A DNA stretch of 27,010 bases from Terfezia claveryi (taxonomy: Eukaryota; Ascomycota; Pezizomycetes; Pezizales; Pezizaceae). Every line of letters begins with the position of its first letter. The stretch's first letter is position 1. The stretch lies in the NCBI GenBank assembly GCA_015179025.1, contig WHUX01000439.1:1-27010 (forward strand). Direction: 5' to 3'. The notes beneath the pieces are model-generated. The model was not told the origin of the DNA. It ran no database searches and saw nothing but the letters and a program-made list of their open reading frames with translations. Positions 8,394-18,313 of this stretch are shown one piece after another. Made by a program: the position numbers and the translations under genes.

Positions 8394-8708
8394 CCGAAGC
8401 CAGCCCAATCCTCCACAACAACCACGACCCTGGCCAACAAACCGGCACATCCTTCGATGGTGGCAGGAGGGCCCACCCCTATGGACCTATCATCGGGAAG
8501 GCTTCGACTAACCCAGGAGGAAAGGGACCGCCGCCGCACTAATGGGTTGTGCATTGCTTGTGGTAAGGGGGACCACTTCATTGCCACCTGCCCCCTCAGG
8601 AAGAACCGCCCCCTGGCCGCCCACGGTATCTCCGACCGCCCAGCCGATACCCTGGAACCCAGGATCGTGGAGGTTGACGAGTCGGGAAAAGCCCTGTCCC
8701 TTGCCTAG
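8394..8708 (+). pseudogene. E2 gag, C-terminal part with zinc knuckle
   Basis: Continuation of the gag begun at 1635, in the same frame once E3 and one AGCAG are removed. A Thr/Pro-rich stretch leads to PMDLSSG, and then to a CCHC zinc knuckle CIACGKGDHFIATC (about 8551-8592), the nucleic-acid-binding part of nucleocapsid. It ends at the TAG at 8706. The pol frame overlaps its last 31 nt. Separated from its capsid part by E3, it cannot be made as a normal Gag. Confidence 0.88.
8678..8708 (+). promoter_or_regulatory. E2 -1 frameshift site between gag and pol
   Basis: The pol frame opens after TGA at 8675-8677 and the gag frame stops at 8708. In this overlap the gag frame reads TCG GGA AAA GCC, which contains the heptamer G GGA AAA (8684-8690). 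It fits the X XXY YYZ rule for -1 slippage exactly. Pol is at -1 relative to gag. A stimulatory structure downstream was not evaluated. Confidence 0.6.
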
Positions 8709-9304
8709 TTACTGACATTAGCAAGGGACCTGCCCCAGGCCACTTACCTTTGTCTTTGTCTGCATTTTCTGTGTCTTCCGCTTCTTCTGTTGTTGACGAA
8801 TCTCGCTTGTTCAGCGAGCATTTTGTTGTATCTATCTCCCTCAAAATCAATAATGATAGAACAATTACCACGTCAGCACTCATAGATTGCGGAGCCTCAG
8901 GAATTGCATTCATTAACCAAGCCTTTGTTAGTAAATTCTCCATACCCACGTCCAAGCTCAAAACCCCCCGTGTTCTGAATGTCATCGACGGTCGACCCAT
9001 CTCCTCCGGGGATATCACCGATATTGCGTGCATGCCTGCCCTAGTCGGGGATCACTCCAAGGCAAACCTCCCAATGTTCATGACAAAGCTCAAATACCCA
9101 ATTGTCCTTGGAATCCCCTAGCTTAGAATGTATGATGTATCGGTCAGCTTCGGCTCCTATACCCTGTAGTTCAACAGCCAATATTGCAAAAAGCACTGTG
9201 GGAACCCAAAGGCCACCGTCACTGGGTTGTGTGCCTTGCCTACCCCGATAATCCACCTGACTCAGGTGGTGCACCTGCCTGCGCACCTCGATGCCAATTC
9301 CCCT

Positions 9305-9421
9305 GTTCCTCCAGTGCCCCCTGTTCCCCCTGTGCCCCCTGTTCCCCCTGTGCCCCCTGTTCCCCTTGTGCCCCCTGTTCCCCCTGTGCCCCCTGTTCCC
9401 CCTGTGCCCCCTGTTCCCCAA
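9305..9421 (+). repeat. VPP tandem repeat in the E2 linker (13 units of 9 bp)
   Basis: GTTCCCCCT and GTGCCCCCT units alternate, giving an 18-bp higher-order period and the protein repeat Val-Pro-Pro. One unit has Leu for Pro. It joins protease and RT. E1 has a Ser-rich version at the same place and E3 lacks it. The opposite strand reads as Gly-Thr-Gly, which is a shadow. Confidence 0.9.
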
Positions 9422-9562
9422 AAGCCTCTGAACGTTAGCTTCATTGGGGCAGGGGCTTTTGCTTACCTCACTAGGAGATACAAGCTGAAGGCTCATGCCC
9501 TGTCCATATACGAAGTGTACCTGTAGATTAATAAGACATGGTCGAAGGAGAAGTGGAAGTCC

Positions 9563-10888
9563 ATGGTACCGGACGAATACCACGAATTCATCGACCTGTT
9601 CTCGGAGAAGGCCACAGAAAAGCTCGCACCCCACCGGCCATATGACCATACTATTCCGCTGATAGAGGGTAAGACCTCCCCCTATGGGCCCCTCTACGGA
9701 ATGTCCTGGTTGGAGCTGGAGGCCCTGAAGAAATACCTGGAGGAAAACCTCAACAAGAGCTTCATTCGCCATAGCTCTTCTCCCGCGGGTGCCCCTGTGC
9801 TGTTTGTGAAAAAATCGGATGGCTCTCTTCGGTTGTGTGTGGACTATCGTGGCCTGAACGAGATAACGGTCAAGAACAGGTATCCCCTGCCTCTAATCCA
9901 GGAGACATTAGCCAGGCTTTCCAAGGCCAAATGGTTCACCAAACTGGATTTGAGAGGGGCATACAACCTGGTACGGATTGCCGAGGGGGAGGAGTGGAAA
10001 ACGGCCTTCCGAACTCGCTATGGCCACTTTGAGTACAATGTCATGCCCTTCGGCTTAACCAACGCCCCAGCCTCTTTCCAACACTTTATCAATGACACCC
10101 TGCAAGACTTCTTGGATGTGTTCTGCATGCCTTACCTTGACGATATCTTGATTTATTCGGATACCCTAGCAGAACACAAGATTCATGTCCGGCAGGTGTT
10201 GGAAAAGCTGGAGCAAGCCGGATTGTACCTCAAGCCCGAGAAATGCGAGTTTCATGTACAAGAGGTCAAGTATCTGGGGTTAATCATCACCACGGAGTGC
10301 ATCAGGATGGACCCTACCAAGGTTACCGCTGTCCAGGAATGGCAAATCCCAGCAAATCTCAAGGATGTCCAGGCATTCCTGGGGTTCGCCAACTTCTACC
10401 GGTGTTTTATCCTGGGATATTCGAAGATTGTAGCCCCCCTTACCGCCCTGACCAAAAAAGACCGGCGCTTCGACTGGAATCCAGAAGCTCAGCTGGCCTT
10501 CCAGAACCTCAAGGAAGCCTTCTGCTCAACACCGATCCTGGCACATTTCGACCCTGACCAGGAATGTGTTGTCGAAACCGATGCTTCCAATTATGTCTCC
10601 GAGGGAATCCTCTCTCAGTATGTCAACGGCATCCTCCACCCAGTGGCCTACTTCTCGAAAAAGCACTCCCCAGCTGTGTGCAACTACGAGATCTACGACA
10701 AGGAGCTGATGGCCATCGTGCGAGCATTCGAGGAATGGAGGCCACACCTGGAGTCAGCCAAGGGGATTATCGAAGTACTTTCCGACCATAAGAACCTTGA
10801 GTACTTTACCACCACCAAGCTGCTCAACCGACGGCAGGCCAGGTGGTCAGAATTCCTCTCTCGGTTCAACTTTAAGATCAAGTACTGA
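9563..10888 (+). pseudogene. E2 reverse transcriptase and RNase H domain segment
   Basis: Longest open piece of the E2 pol (441 codons to the TGA at 10886). [12 protein letters not shown] (91-100), LDLRGAY with D129, [13 protein letters not shown] and YLDD (191-194), all catalytic Asp kept. RNase [10 protein letters not shown] (E3 has ETDASDYVS), YDKELMAI and [10 protein letters not shown] notable change is Glu for Ala in VSEGILSQ. The TGA falls in the last RNase H motif, just before PGKAGGKPD. The apparent start at 9563 is only an internal Met; translation would come from further upstream. Confidence 0.92.
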
Positions 10889-11056
10889 CCCGGAAAAGCT
10901 GGTGGCAAGCCGGACGCGCTAACCCGGAGATCAGGAGATCTCCCTAAGGGGGGGGATGAAAGGCTAAAATACCAGAATCAGGTGGTATTGAAGCCCGAAA
11001 ACCTTGATCTGGCGGCCAATGTCCTTGCTGAGGCTGAGGTGGAAGCCGACCCCTGA

Positions 11057-12514
11057 CAACTGGTGAGACAGGCATACGAGGATGACCCCCTGGCCAAGGA
11101 AATCATCGCCGCAGTGGATTCCGGCCAGCGCCGCCACCCCAAGATCTCATTGGCCGAATGTACCGTCCAGGAGGGCTTCCTATACCACCGGGAACAGCTC
11201 TATATACCAGAGGGAGGAGGGTTACGCCTGAGGCTGATCGAGGAACACCACGATACCCTGGTGGCGGGTCACCCTGGAGTGGCCAAGACGTTAGAGCTTC
11301 TGGCCAGGGAATACACCTGGATTGACCAGCGGAAGAACATGGAGCGGTACATACGGAACTGCCATGTTTACAAGCGTGCTAAGCCTGTCCACCATACCCT
11401 GTACGGGACCCTGAAACCTCTGGAAATTCTAGATCGGCCCTGGCTGCACCTTACCATGGATTTCGTGACAGGATTGCCGGAAGACTCGGGGTTCAATGCC
11501 ATCCTGATGGTGGTTGATCAGTTGACAAAGATGAGGCATGTTATACCTTGTCGGGATACCTGCTCTGCTCCAGAGTTAGCCAACCTCTACCTCAATAATG
11601 TATTCCGGTACCACGGCCTCCCTGAATCGATCGTGTCCGACCGTGGCCCTCAGTTCACCTCGGACTTTTGGAGAGCCTTTTGCGAGGTTCTGGGGATTAA
11701 AGTGCGCTTGTCAACGACATATCACCCCCAGACGGACGGCCAATGGGAGAGAATGAATGCCATTATGGAGCAGTATCTGCGAGCCTTTGTCAACTACCAG
11801 CAGGATAACTGGGTTTCGTTACTGGCCATCTGCGAATTTGCGGCGAACAACCAATTCTCGGAGTCCTCGAAAACATCCCCCTTCCTGGCCAATTATGGTT
11901 GGCACCCCCGATTCGTGGACGCTCTAGCTCCCCTGCAAAAAGCCAAAAAAGACGCCCCGGCCAAGGAGTTCGCAGCTGGAATTGCTGAGCTCCACTCCAC
12001 CCTGAAGTCAGAATTGGCATATGCGCAGGCCCGGCAATCGGAATATGCAAACAACTCGAGATTGGCAGCTCCAAGGTACCAGCTAGGGGATAAGGTGTGG
12101 CTCTCCAGTCGCCATTTCCGGACAGAGCGCCCATCCCGCAAGCTGGATCATAAGTTCCTGGGCCCCTTCGAGGTATTAGCAGCTGTGGGGACTCATGCCT
12201 ATAGATTGAGGTTCCCCAAGGACATCAAACACTACCCAGTCGTTCATGTCTCCGAGATCGAGCCCGCCGCGGAGGACCCCCTTCCAGGGAAGAAACACCC
12301 CCCACCCCCTCCCGTGGTTATTGAAGGTGAGAAGGAATGGGAGGTAGAGGAGGTACTAGATTCGCGGAAGAGATATGGGCGTGTGCAGTATAAGGTCAAA
12401 TGGCTGGGGGATGAAGAGCCGACCTGGCAACCAGCGGAGGACCTGGAAAACGCTCAGGACTTGGTCACACTGTTCCACCAGCATTACTCCCGGAAGCCTC
12501 GCCCCGCCCAGTGA
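11057..12514 (+). pseudogene. E2 integrase and chromodomain segment
   Basis: About 485 codons after the TGA at 11054, same frame as the RT. Numbered from the GTG at 11063: N-terminal zinc finger H63, H70, C100, but the fourth ligand is Tyr103 (TAC at 11369; E1 has TGC and E3 a Cys), so zinc binding is probably lost. The DDE core is kept: D133 (MDFVTG), D193 (VSDRGPQF), E229 (GQWERMN, with Trp where E1 has Ser). Then the GP-F motif (LGPFEV) and a chromodomain near the end (EWEVEEVLDSR... YKVKWLGDEEPTW). The stop is TGA at 12512. Confidence 0.92.
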
Positions 12515-12670
12515 TATTCTTGTCGTTGTTGTTATTGCCGTTATTGTCGTGGTTATTGTTGGTACATACTTCCGGCATTGGGGTTGTGTTATGGGTAATT
12601 GGTTATTGGGTTTGTTTGTTTGTTTTTACTTTGCCTTCCGCCTTGCCTTTTGTCGCTGGGGCTCCGAGCC
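12515..12670 (+). other. E2 3' untranslated region
   Basis: About 160 bases between the pol stop and the polypurine tract. It is rich in GTT, GTC and ATT on the + strand, with no gene. E1 has a similar T/G-rich stretch at 15544-15704. Confidence 0.6.
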
Positions 12671-12684
12671 TAAAGGGGGGATAG
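12671..12684 (+). promoter_or_regulatory. E2 polypurine tract
   Basis: TAAAGGGGGGATAG directly before the 3' LTR. The GGGGGATAG end is shared with E1 (15709-15717). Confidence 0.8.
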
Positions 12685-13179
12685 TATCACAACCGTCCTC
12701 TCCTAGCCTAGTTCTGCGAGTCCGACTCTTGTTATGACTGTTATTCCGTGTTGGTTATCATAGTTATCTCAGCTCCCGAGATAAGGGGTCTCGGGAACCT
12801 TATTCCTTCCGGTTGCCTTGGCTAGCCCAGAAGGAAGCCTGTATATATAGTGCGCTCTCTCCACCCTCTCATTGGATCCCTATCCAACGTCTTGTATATC
12901 CAATACAGGGCCTTGCTTCTCTCCACATTGGTGCATCTCCCTTGTGCACCTCCTTGTCTCGCCTCGACTCTACAGCCCTGCTGCCTCCCTTGACACACGC
13001 GGCAACTGCTTCTGCATGTCTCGTGTCCCTTGCCCTCTGTCCCTCTTGCCTCTTGCCATTGCCTCCCATCTCAGCCTCCTCCTGGTCACACATGTAGCGT
13101 TCCTACGTGTGTGTTATCCTAGCCTTGCCCTTGCCCCGGCGTACCCCTTGGTCGCCTTGCCCTCTGAACCGTCATTACA
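12685..13179 (+). repeat. E2 3' LTR (495 bp)
   Basis: Pairs with 1104-1598. It begins TATCACAACC, so the canonical TG is now TA, and ends CCGTCATTACA. U3 holds a perfect inverted repeat TCCCGAGA-(7 nt)-TCTCGGGA (12775-12796) that is imperfect in the 5' LTR. It is followed by GTTGT, the target duplication, and E1 coding sequence. Confidence 0.95.
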
Positions 13180-15543
13180 GTTGTACTTAAAGCTTGAAAA
13201 ATGTGAATTCCATGTCCAAGAAGTGAAGTATCTGTGCTTGATAATAAAAATGGAAGGTATCAGAATGGATCCTGCCAAAGTTGCAGCAATCTAGGAATGT
13301 GAAATCCCCGCCAATCTCAAGGACGTTTAGGCCTTCTTGGGTTTTGCTAACTTCTATTGCCGGTTCATTCTGGAATATTCGAAGATCATGGCACCACTGA
13401 CAGCATTAATCAAGACCAAGGGCATAGAAAGAGGCCAACGCTTCCAGTGGAGTTCAGATGCCTAGTCTGCCTTCGAGAAGCTCAAGGAAGTCTTCTGCAC
13501 AGCCCCGATCCTGGCCCACTTTGACCCTGACAGTGAGTATATTATGGAAACGGATGCCTCTGACTAGGTTTCTGCCGGTATCTTGTCCCAGTATGTTAAT
13601 AGTATTCTCCACCCAGTAGCCTATTTCTCCAAAAAGCACTCCCTAGTAGAGTGTAATTATGAGATCTATGACAAAGAATTAATGGCCATTATAAGAGCAT
13701 TCGAGGAATGGAGACCATACCTGGAATCGGCAAAGGGGGTTATTAAGGTCCTTTCTAACCACAAGAACCTGGAATACTTCACAACCACTAAGTTGCTGAA
13801 TCACTGGCGGGCTAGGTGGTCAGAATTCTTATCCCGTTTTAACTTCAAGATCAGGTATCGGCCTAGGAAGGCTGGGGGTAAGCCGGATGCACTAACCAGG
13901 AGATCAGGAGATCTTCCTAAAGGGGGGGATGAAAGGCTGAAGTACCAGAATCAAGTGGTACTGAAACTTGAAAATCTTGACCTGACGGCTAATACCCTTG
14001 CTGATGCTGATGCTAATGCTGATACTAAAGCTGAAGCTAATGCTGATGCTAATGTTGAAGCTGGAGCAGACCCCGGAGCAAACCTCCTTCTATAGATATA
14101 ACAGGCATATACGGAGGACCCCCTGGTCAAAGATATAGTTACCATGGTAGAATCAGGATAGTGTCATCACACTAAGATTTCTCTGGCTAAATGCACTACT
14201 CAGAACGGCCTCCTATACCACCTGGATAGACTTTATGTACCCGAAGGGCAGCTGCCAATGCAACTAATCAAGGAACATTATGACACCCTAGCTGTGGGAC
14301 ATCCAGGAATGGCTAAAACATTAGAACTACTAGCCAGACAATATATATAGATTGACCAGTGCAAGGAGGTAGAGCAGTACATATGGAACTGCCATATTTG
14401 CAAGCGTTCAAAACCCACTCACCATGCTCCGTACGAGACCCTGTAGCCTCTGGAAATCCCGAATCAACCCTAGCAACACCTGACTATAGATTTTGTGACT
14501 GGAATGCCAGAAGACTTGGGGTTTAATGCCATTCTCATGGTGGTGGACTGGCTGACCAAGATGAGGTATATTATACCTTGCCGAGATACCTGCTCTGCCC
14601 CAGAACTAGCTAGCCTCTATCTCAATAATGTATTCCAGTACCATGGTCTCCCTAAATCAATTGTCTCTGACCGTGGTCCTCAATTCATCTCGGATTTCTG
14701 GAAGGTCTTTTGCGAACTCCTGAGGATCAACATATACCTTTCTACAGCATATCACCTCCAGATAGATGGTCAGTCTGAACGAATGAATGCTATTATGGAG
14801 CAGTACCTCAGGGCATATGTCAATTACCAGCAAAACAACTGGGTTTTACTACTGGCCACCTGCAAATTCACTGTGAAGAACAACTGCTCGGAAACGTTGA
14901 AAACCTCCCTATTCCTGACCAACTATGGATGGCACCCTCGGTTTGTAGGCTCGCTGGCCTAACTGCAGAAAGCAAAAAATAATGCCCCAGCTAAAGAGCT
15001 CGCAGCTGGGATTGCTGAGCTTTATTCCACCCTAAAATCAGAGCTGGCATATGCCCAAGCCAGGCAAGCCGAGTATATCAATGGATCATGATTGTCAGCC
15101 CCAAAATACCAGTCCGGAGACAAGGTATGGCTTTCCAGCCGGCATTTTAGGTCAGAATGGCCATCCCACAAGCTCGACTACAAGTTTCTGGGCCCATTCG
15201 AGGTGGTGACGGCTGTGGGCACTCATACTTACTGATTGTGGTTTCCTAAAGATATCAAGTGCCACCCTGTTGTTCACGTCTCAGAAATGGAACCTGGAGC
15301 CAACGATCCCCTCCCAGGGCAAAAGCACCCCCCCTTCCTCCTGTGATGATTGTAAGTGAAGAGGAGTAGGAGGTTGAGAAGGTATTGGACTCCAGGAAGC
15401 GATATGGGCGAGTTTAGTACAAGGTCAAATGGTTAGGGGATGAGGAGGCTACCTGGCAACCTGCAGAGGACTTAGTGAATACACAGGATATGGTCATCCT
15501 ATTCCACCAATGATACTTAAGGAAGCCTTACCCAGTTGAATGA
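13180..15543 (+). pseudogene. E1 pol, 3' part (RT end, RNase H, integrase, chromodomain)
   Basis: Continues the E1 RT interrupted at 1103 ([18 protein letters not shown]). It covers RNase H (METDASD, then [11 protein letters not shown]), [24 protein letters not shown], the integrase zinc finger (NCHICKRS, both Cys kept), the DDE core (IDFVTGM, VSDRGPQF, GQSERMN) and a chromodomain. More than ten in-frame stops occur. A small indel in a Pro-coding C-run near 15330 shifts the chromodomain to another frame. Most changes relative to E2 are transitions. It is a clear dead copy, older than E2, which is inserted in it. Confidence 0.93.
14000..14065 (+). repeat. Ala-Asp/Ala-Asn hexamer repeat in the E1 pol
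   Basis: About eleven 6-bp units of the form GCT-GAT, GCT-AAT or GCT-GAA encode an Ala/Asp/Asn/Glu repeat between RNase H and integrase. E2 has only about four such units at the same place (11027-11050), so the tract changed length between copies. Confidence 0.7.
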
Positions 15544-15704
15544 TATCGTACCTTTACGTCCTTGTTGGTGTTTAGAGTTGGAGTTAAGATTGTCGTTTTT
15601 GTCATTGTTCAGGGTTAGATCATAGGTTATGGTTATTATCATTGTTGTTTGGAGTTGGGGCTTATTGTTTTGTTCCTCGTGTCTTGTCACTGGAGCTCCT
15701 GCCT

Positions 15705-15717
15705 AGAAGGGGGATAG
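15705..15717 (+). promoter_or_regulatory. E1 polypurine tract
   Basis: AGAAGGGGGATAG abutting the 3' LTR, almost the same as in E2. Confidence 0.75.
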
Positions 15718-16257
15718 TGTAACAGCCATCCCTTTGGCCTTTCTAAGAGTCAGACGGATTCCTGTCTGACTTTCGTTATTCTTATTATTGTTATGTATTT
15801 TCGTTTAGTTGTCGTTGTTTAGTATTCTTTATTGTCATTATTGTTGGAAAGTCTATTAGTTACTATGTATATATAGACCCCGGCTCTCGCACTCTTATTG
15901 GATCCCCATTCAATGTCTTGTATACCCAATATAGGACCTTGCTTCTCCCAGCACTTGTGTACCTCCCTTGTACACCTCCTTGTCTCATAAAATAGCTCTG
16001 CAGTAATGGCTGTCTCCTTCCGACACATACAGTAACCACTTCTGCATGTCTCTTACCTCTTGCCCTTGTCCCCTATCCCAGTCTTCTCCAGTCATATATG
16101 TAGTGTTCCTACATGTGTGTTACCCTATCCCTGCTCTTGCCTTGCCATTAGCCTTTCTCCTGATCATATACATAGCACTCTTATATGTATCTCACCTCAT
16201 TCCTATCCTCACCCCAGCGTACCTCTTAGTCACCTTGTCCCCAGAGCCGTCATTACA
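15718..16257 (+). repeat. E1 3' LTR (about 540 bp)
   Basis: Starts TGTAACAGCC and ends CCGTCATTACA. It is clearly related to the E2 LTR: it shares the TATA box region (about 15866-15875), the hairpin-like TTGGATCCCC-ATTCAA, GTCTTGTATACCCAATA and the terminal GAGCCGTCATTACA. No partner is in the window, so neither its divergence nor its target duplication can be measured. Confidence 0.85.
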
Positions 16258-16379
16258 ATTATCACAACATGGTTCTCTTATTTCTATAGCTTCAACTTTG
16301 GAAATCACATAGTTAAAGATCACTATAATTATTTCTTATTGATTCTTGTAGTAGTAGTAAAAAAATGGTATAGGGGAAA

Positions 16380-17660
16380 TGCACTTAGACAGATTCTTAG
16401 TTTTCTTCTCAATATATTAGTGGTGGAATGCATGGTACTTTCTCTACAATCTCAAGCTAGTTAACTGATAAGGGAGTCCTTCTAAGTATACAAGAGTATA
16501 TTGGAGCTGTTGGTGAAAAATTAACTTTGTATAGGTTAGCTAAAGTAGTGAATAAGTATATGAAAGAAAAGCATATCATTGATGGAGCAGAGAATTGGGA
16601 CTATTCAATTTCTGAGTGAACTGCTCAAATATAGCTGAATAAACTTGGATTTCAATAGAAGAATATTCAAAAGGAAGTATATGTGAATGGTTATGAGTGG
16701 GATGATATTATTGCCTATTGTCAAAATATCTTTCTGCCACAAATAGATGAAATACATTCTTCTGGCTCATTATGGCAGTGGGATGAAGATAGCAAAGTTA
16801 TTCCAATATGTTTGCCACTAGGAGAGAAAGAGAAGATTCTTGTTACTTATAATGAATTAACATTTAATACGAATAATGAAAAGTGGCAGATGTGGGTTAA
16901 GGATAATGCATATCCTTTATGAAAGAAAGGATAAGAAAAAGAAATTATGGTTTCAGAGTTCATGATGCCACGTAGTCGACTAGCAGTACCTCTTTATATC
17001 TATGCTAAAGATCTTCCCTATCGTCAAGCAACTGAATTTCTTGAATATGGCCAGGACAATTGGTAGACAGGAGAGAAAATAGTTGAGCATGTTTCTAATA
17101 TTGCTATTCTAATTTTTGAAAGAGTATATCCTAGTTGTCAAGCTGTATTTCTATTTAATAATGCTTCTAATCATACTGTATTTTGTCCAGATGCTTTGGT
17201 AGTTATAAATATGAATTTGAGACTTAGTGGAAAATAGCCAGTAATATGAGAAAGATTCATACATTCAAAACAATACTTACAACTTATGATTTTTCTTAAG
17301 AATTACCTAGATTCAGCACTCCGTGGAAAGCCGAAAGGTATAAAGCAAGTACTTCTTAAAAGAGGCCTTTGGTAGAATGGTATGTGCCTTAATTATAAGC
17401 CAAAGTGCAGAATATAGGCTAGTGAACCTTAAGCTAGTATCTACATAGACTACTATGTATGATAATACTTGTAAAATCAATGAGACTTTTAAGAGTAAAG
17501 GGGATATCTGTAAGAAGTGATTGAAGCTAAGGGGCATCAAGTAATTTTTTATCCTAAATTTTACTATAAGTTAAACTTTATTGAATTCTTCTAGGCAGTA
17601 GCAAAGAAATACACTTGTAAGAATTGTAAATATTTGTTACAACTCAGATAAGAGACCTAT
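16380..17660 (+). pseudogene. DDE-superfamily DNA transposase, heavily mutated
   Basis: A + strand protein can be followed in one frame through many stops: LTLYRLAKVVNKYM, then LNKLGF, KEVYVNGYEWDDII (16678-16719), LVTYNELTFN, IMVSEFMMPRSRL, FLEYGQDNW, AVFLFNNASNH, RGKPKGIKQVL, GHQVIFYPKF and LNFIEFF. This motif series matches, from memory, a large fungal DDE transposase family whose usual forms are VTHDESTFN, FDNASNH and CELNFIEYFW. The longest open piece is 16683-16922. Two catalytic Asp positions read Asn: codon 16851 (NEL for DES) and codon 17157 (FNNAS for FDNAS), both GAT-to-AAT. The Glu of FIE is kept. The end is lost after about 17650. No terminal inverted repeats were found. Confidence 0.75.
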
Positions 17661-18018
17661 CCTCTACCGGGATAACCAATACCCTACTACGTTACTGATT
17701 GTAATGGCCTGATCACCCATACAGATACAGGTAGTGTGTCGGAAGTGTAGATATCAAAGGGATTAGGTAAAGGAAGTGTGTGTTCTCTGATATTGGATCT
17801 CATGCATGTATTCTCTTCAGTATGTTTCTATAATATTCTAATGTGTGATACTACTATGTTGTTATTCACTGTATACAAAGCTTATCTCCTGTATGGTAGC
17901 CTAACTATGATACATTATAGTTAAGGCTGCCTAATCAATGTATATCAGACAGCAGGGTTTCTAAATAGAAAGCGTCTTCCTATTCTAGGCAACTATCTGA
18001 CGTTAGTGCTACAAAGCC
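17661..18018 (+). other. AT-rich segment, possible copia-like protease scrap
   Basis: No open gene. With several stops the + strand reads HTDTGSVSEV, GLGKGSV, YNILMCDTTMLLFTVYKAYLLYGSLT, which faintly resembles the region after the protease active site in Ty1/copia polyproteins (short Gly-rich loop, then LSVxKA-x-YGS). Weak and unconfirmed. The DDE transposase similarity stops before this segment. Confidence 0.3.
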
Positions 18019-18313
18019 ATTATAGGAATTGACATCAGATCTGATAACAAGTTATCAGATCAACGTTTCTATATAAGCTACCGCTTTTATATAGTTAATA
18101 CAATAATACCCAAGTAGTATTCTAAGTCTACATATAGCTTTACTCTTATTGAGTCTGCTTTATATTCGAATTGTGACTATATTTATACTTGTTCTTATCA
18201 CCTAAAACCTCTTTATACCTTTGCCACCAACTTGTATATTCGTAGTTACAGCCTGCCTGTAATATTATACTGCTTGTCTATTACACTTTATAGACATTAC
18301 CTCTGATACCAAT
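18019..18313 (+). other. Leader region of E4, possibly a decayed LTR
   Basis: AT-rich and non-coding. It has a perfect inverted repeat GATCTGATAAC-AA-GTTATCAGATC (18038-18061), a TATA-like TATATAAG shortly after it, and then 240 bases to the first E4 gag ATG. The place fits a 5' LTR plus leader, but I find no partner LTR in the window and cannot set its ends. Confidence 0.3.

Larger units (their letters stand above)
8678..12514 (+). pseudogene. E2 pol polyprotein frame (protease to chromodomain) with five stops
   Basis: One continuous frame (-1 to gag) holding protease, proline-repeat linker, RT, RNase H, integrase and chromodomain. It is interrupted by TAG at 9119 (Trp in IPWLR of the relatives), TAG at 9167, TAG at 9524, TGA at 10886 (Arg in YRPGK of E1 and E3) and TGA at 11054. 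There is no frameshift. The stops I can compare are single transitions from Trp, Gln or Arg codons, as expected of C-to-T decay. The protease part (to 9118) keeps ALIDCGAS and the flap-like VIDGRPI. Confidence 0.93.
1104..13179 (+). mobile_element. E2: Ty3/gypsy chromovirus inserted in E1 and itself carrying E3
   Basis: A complete LTR retrotransposon: 495-bp LTRs at both ends, gag, protease, RT, RNase H, integrase and a C-terminal chromodomain on the + strand. It splits the RT of E1. The five bases before it are GTTTT and the five after it are GTTGT, a 5-bp target duplication with one change; restored E1 reads straight through. Removing E3 (2538-8388 plus one AGCAG) leaves an element of about 6.2 kb. 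The coding frame is dead: pol has five in-frame stops, and gag is cut by E3. The two LTRs differ at about 25 of 495 positions by hand count, mostly transitions. Confidence 0.95.

Noticed and set aside
9041..9772. 243-codon open frame on the - strand with a [11 protein letters not shown] repeat, and a second one reading Gly-Thr-Gly
   Set aside because: Both are the reverse of the E2 VPP repeat and flanking protease/RT coding sequence; the periodic repeat keeps the opposite frames open.
18302..18312. CTCTGATACCA, which is the reverse complement of the initiator-Met primer binding site of many LTR elements
   Set aside because: It is in the wrong orientation for E4 (+ strand), and no LTR end lies beside it on the - strand.
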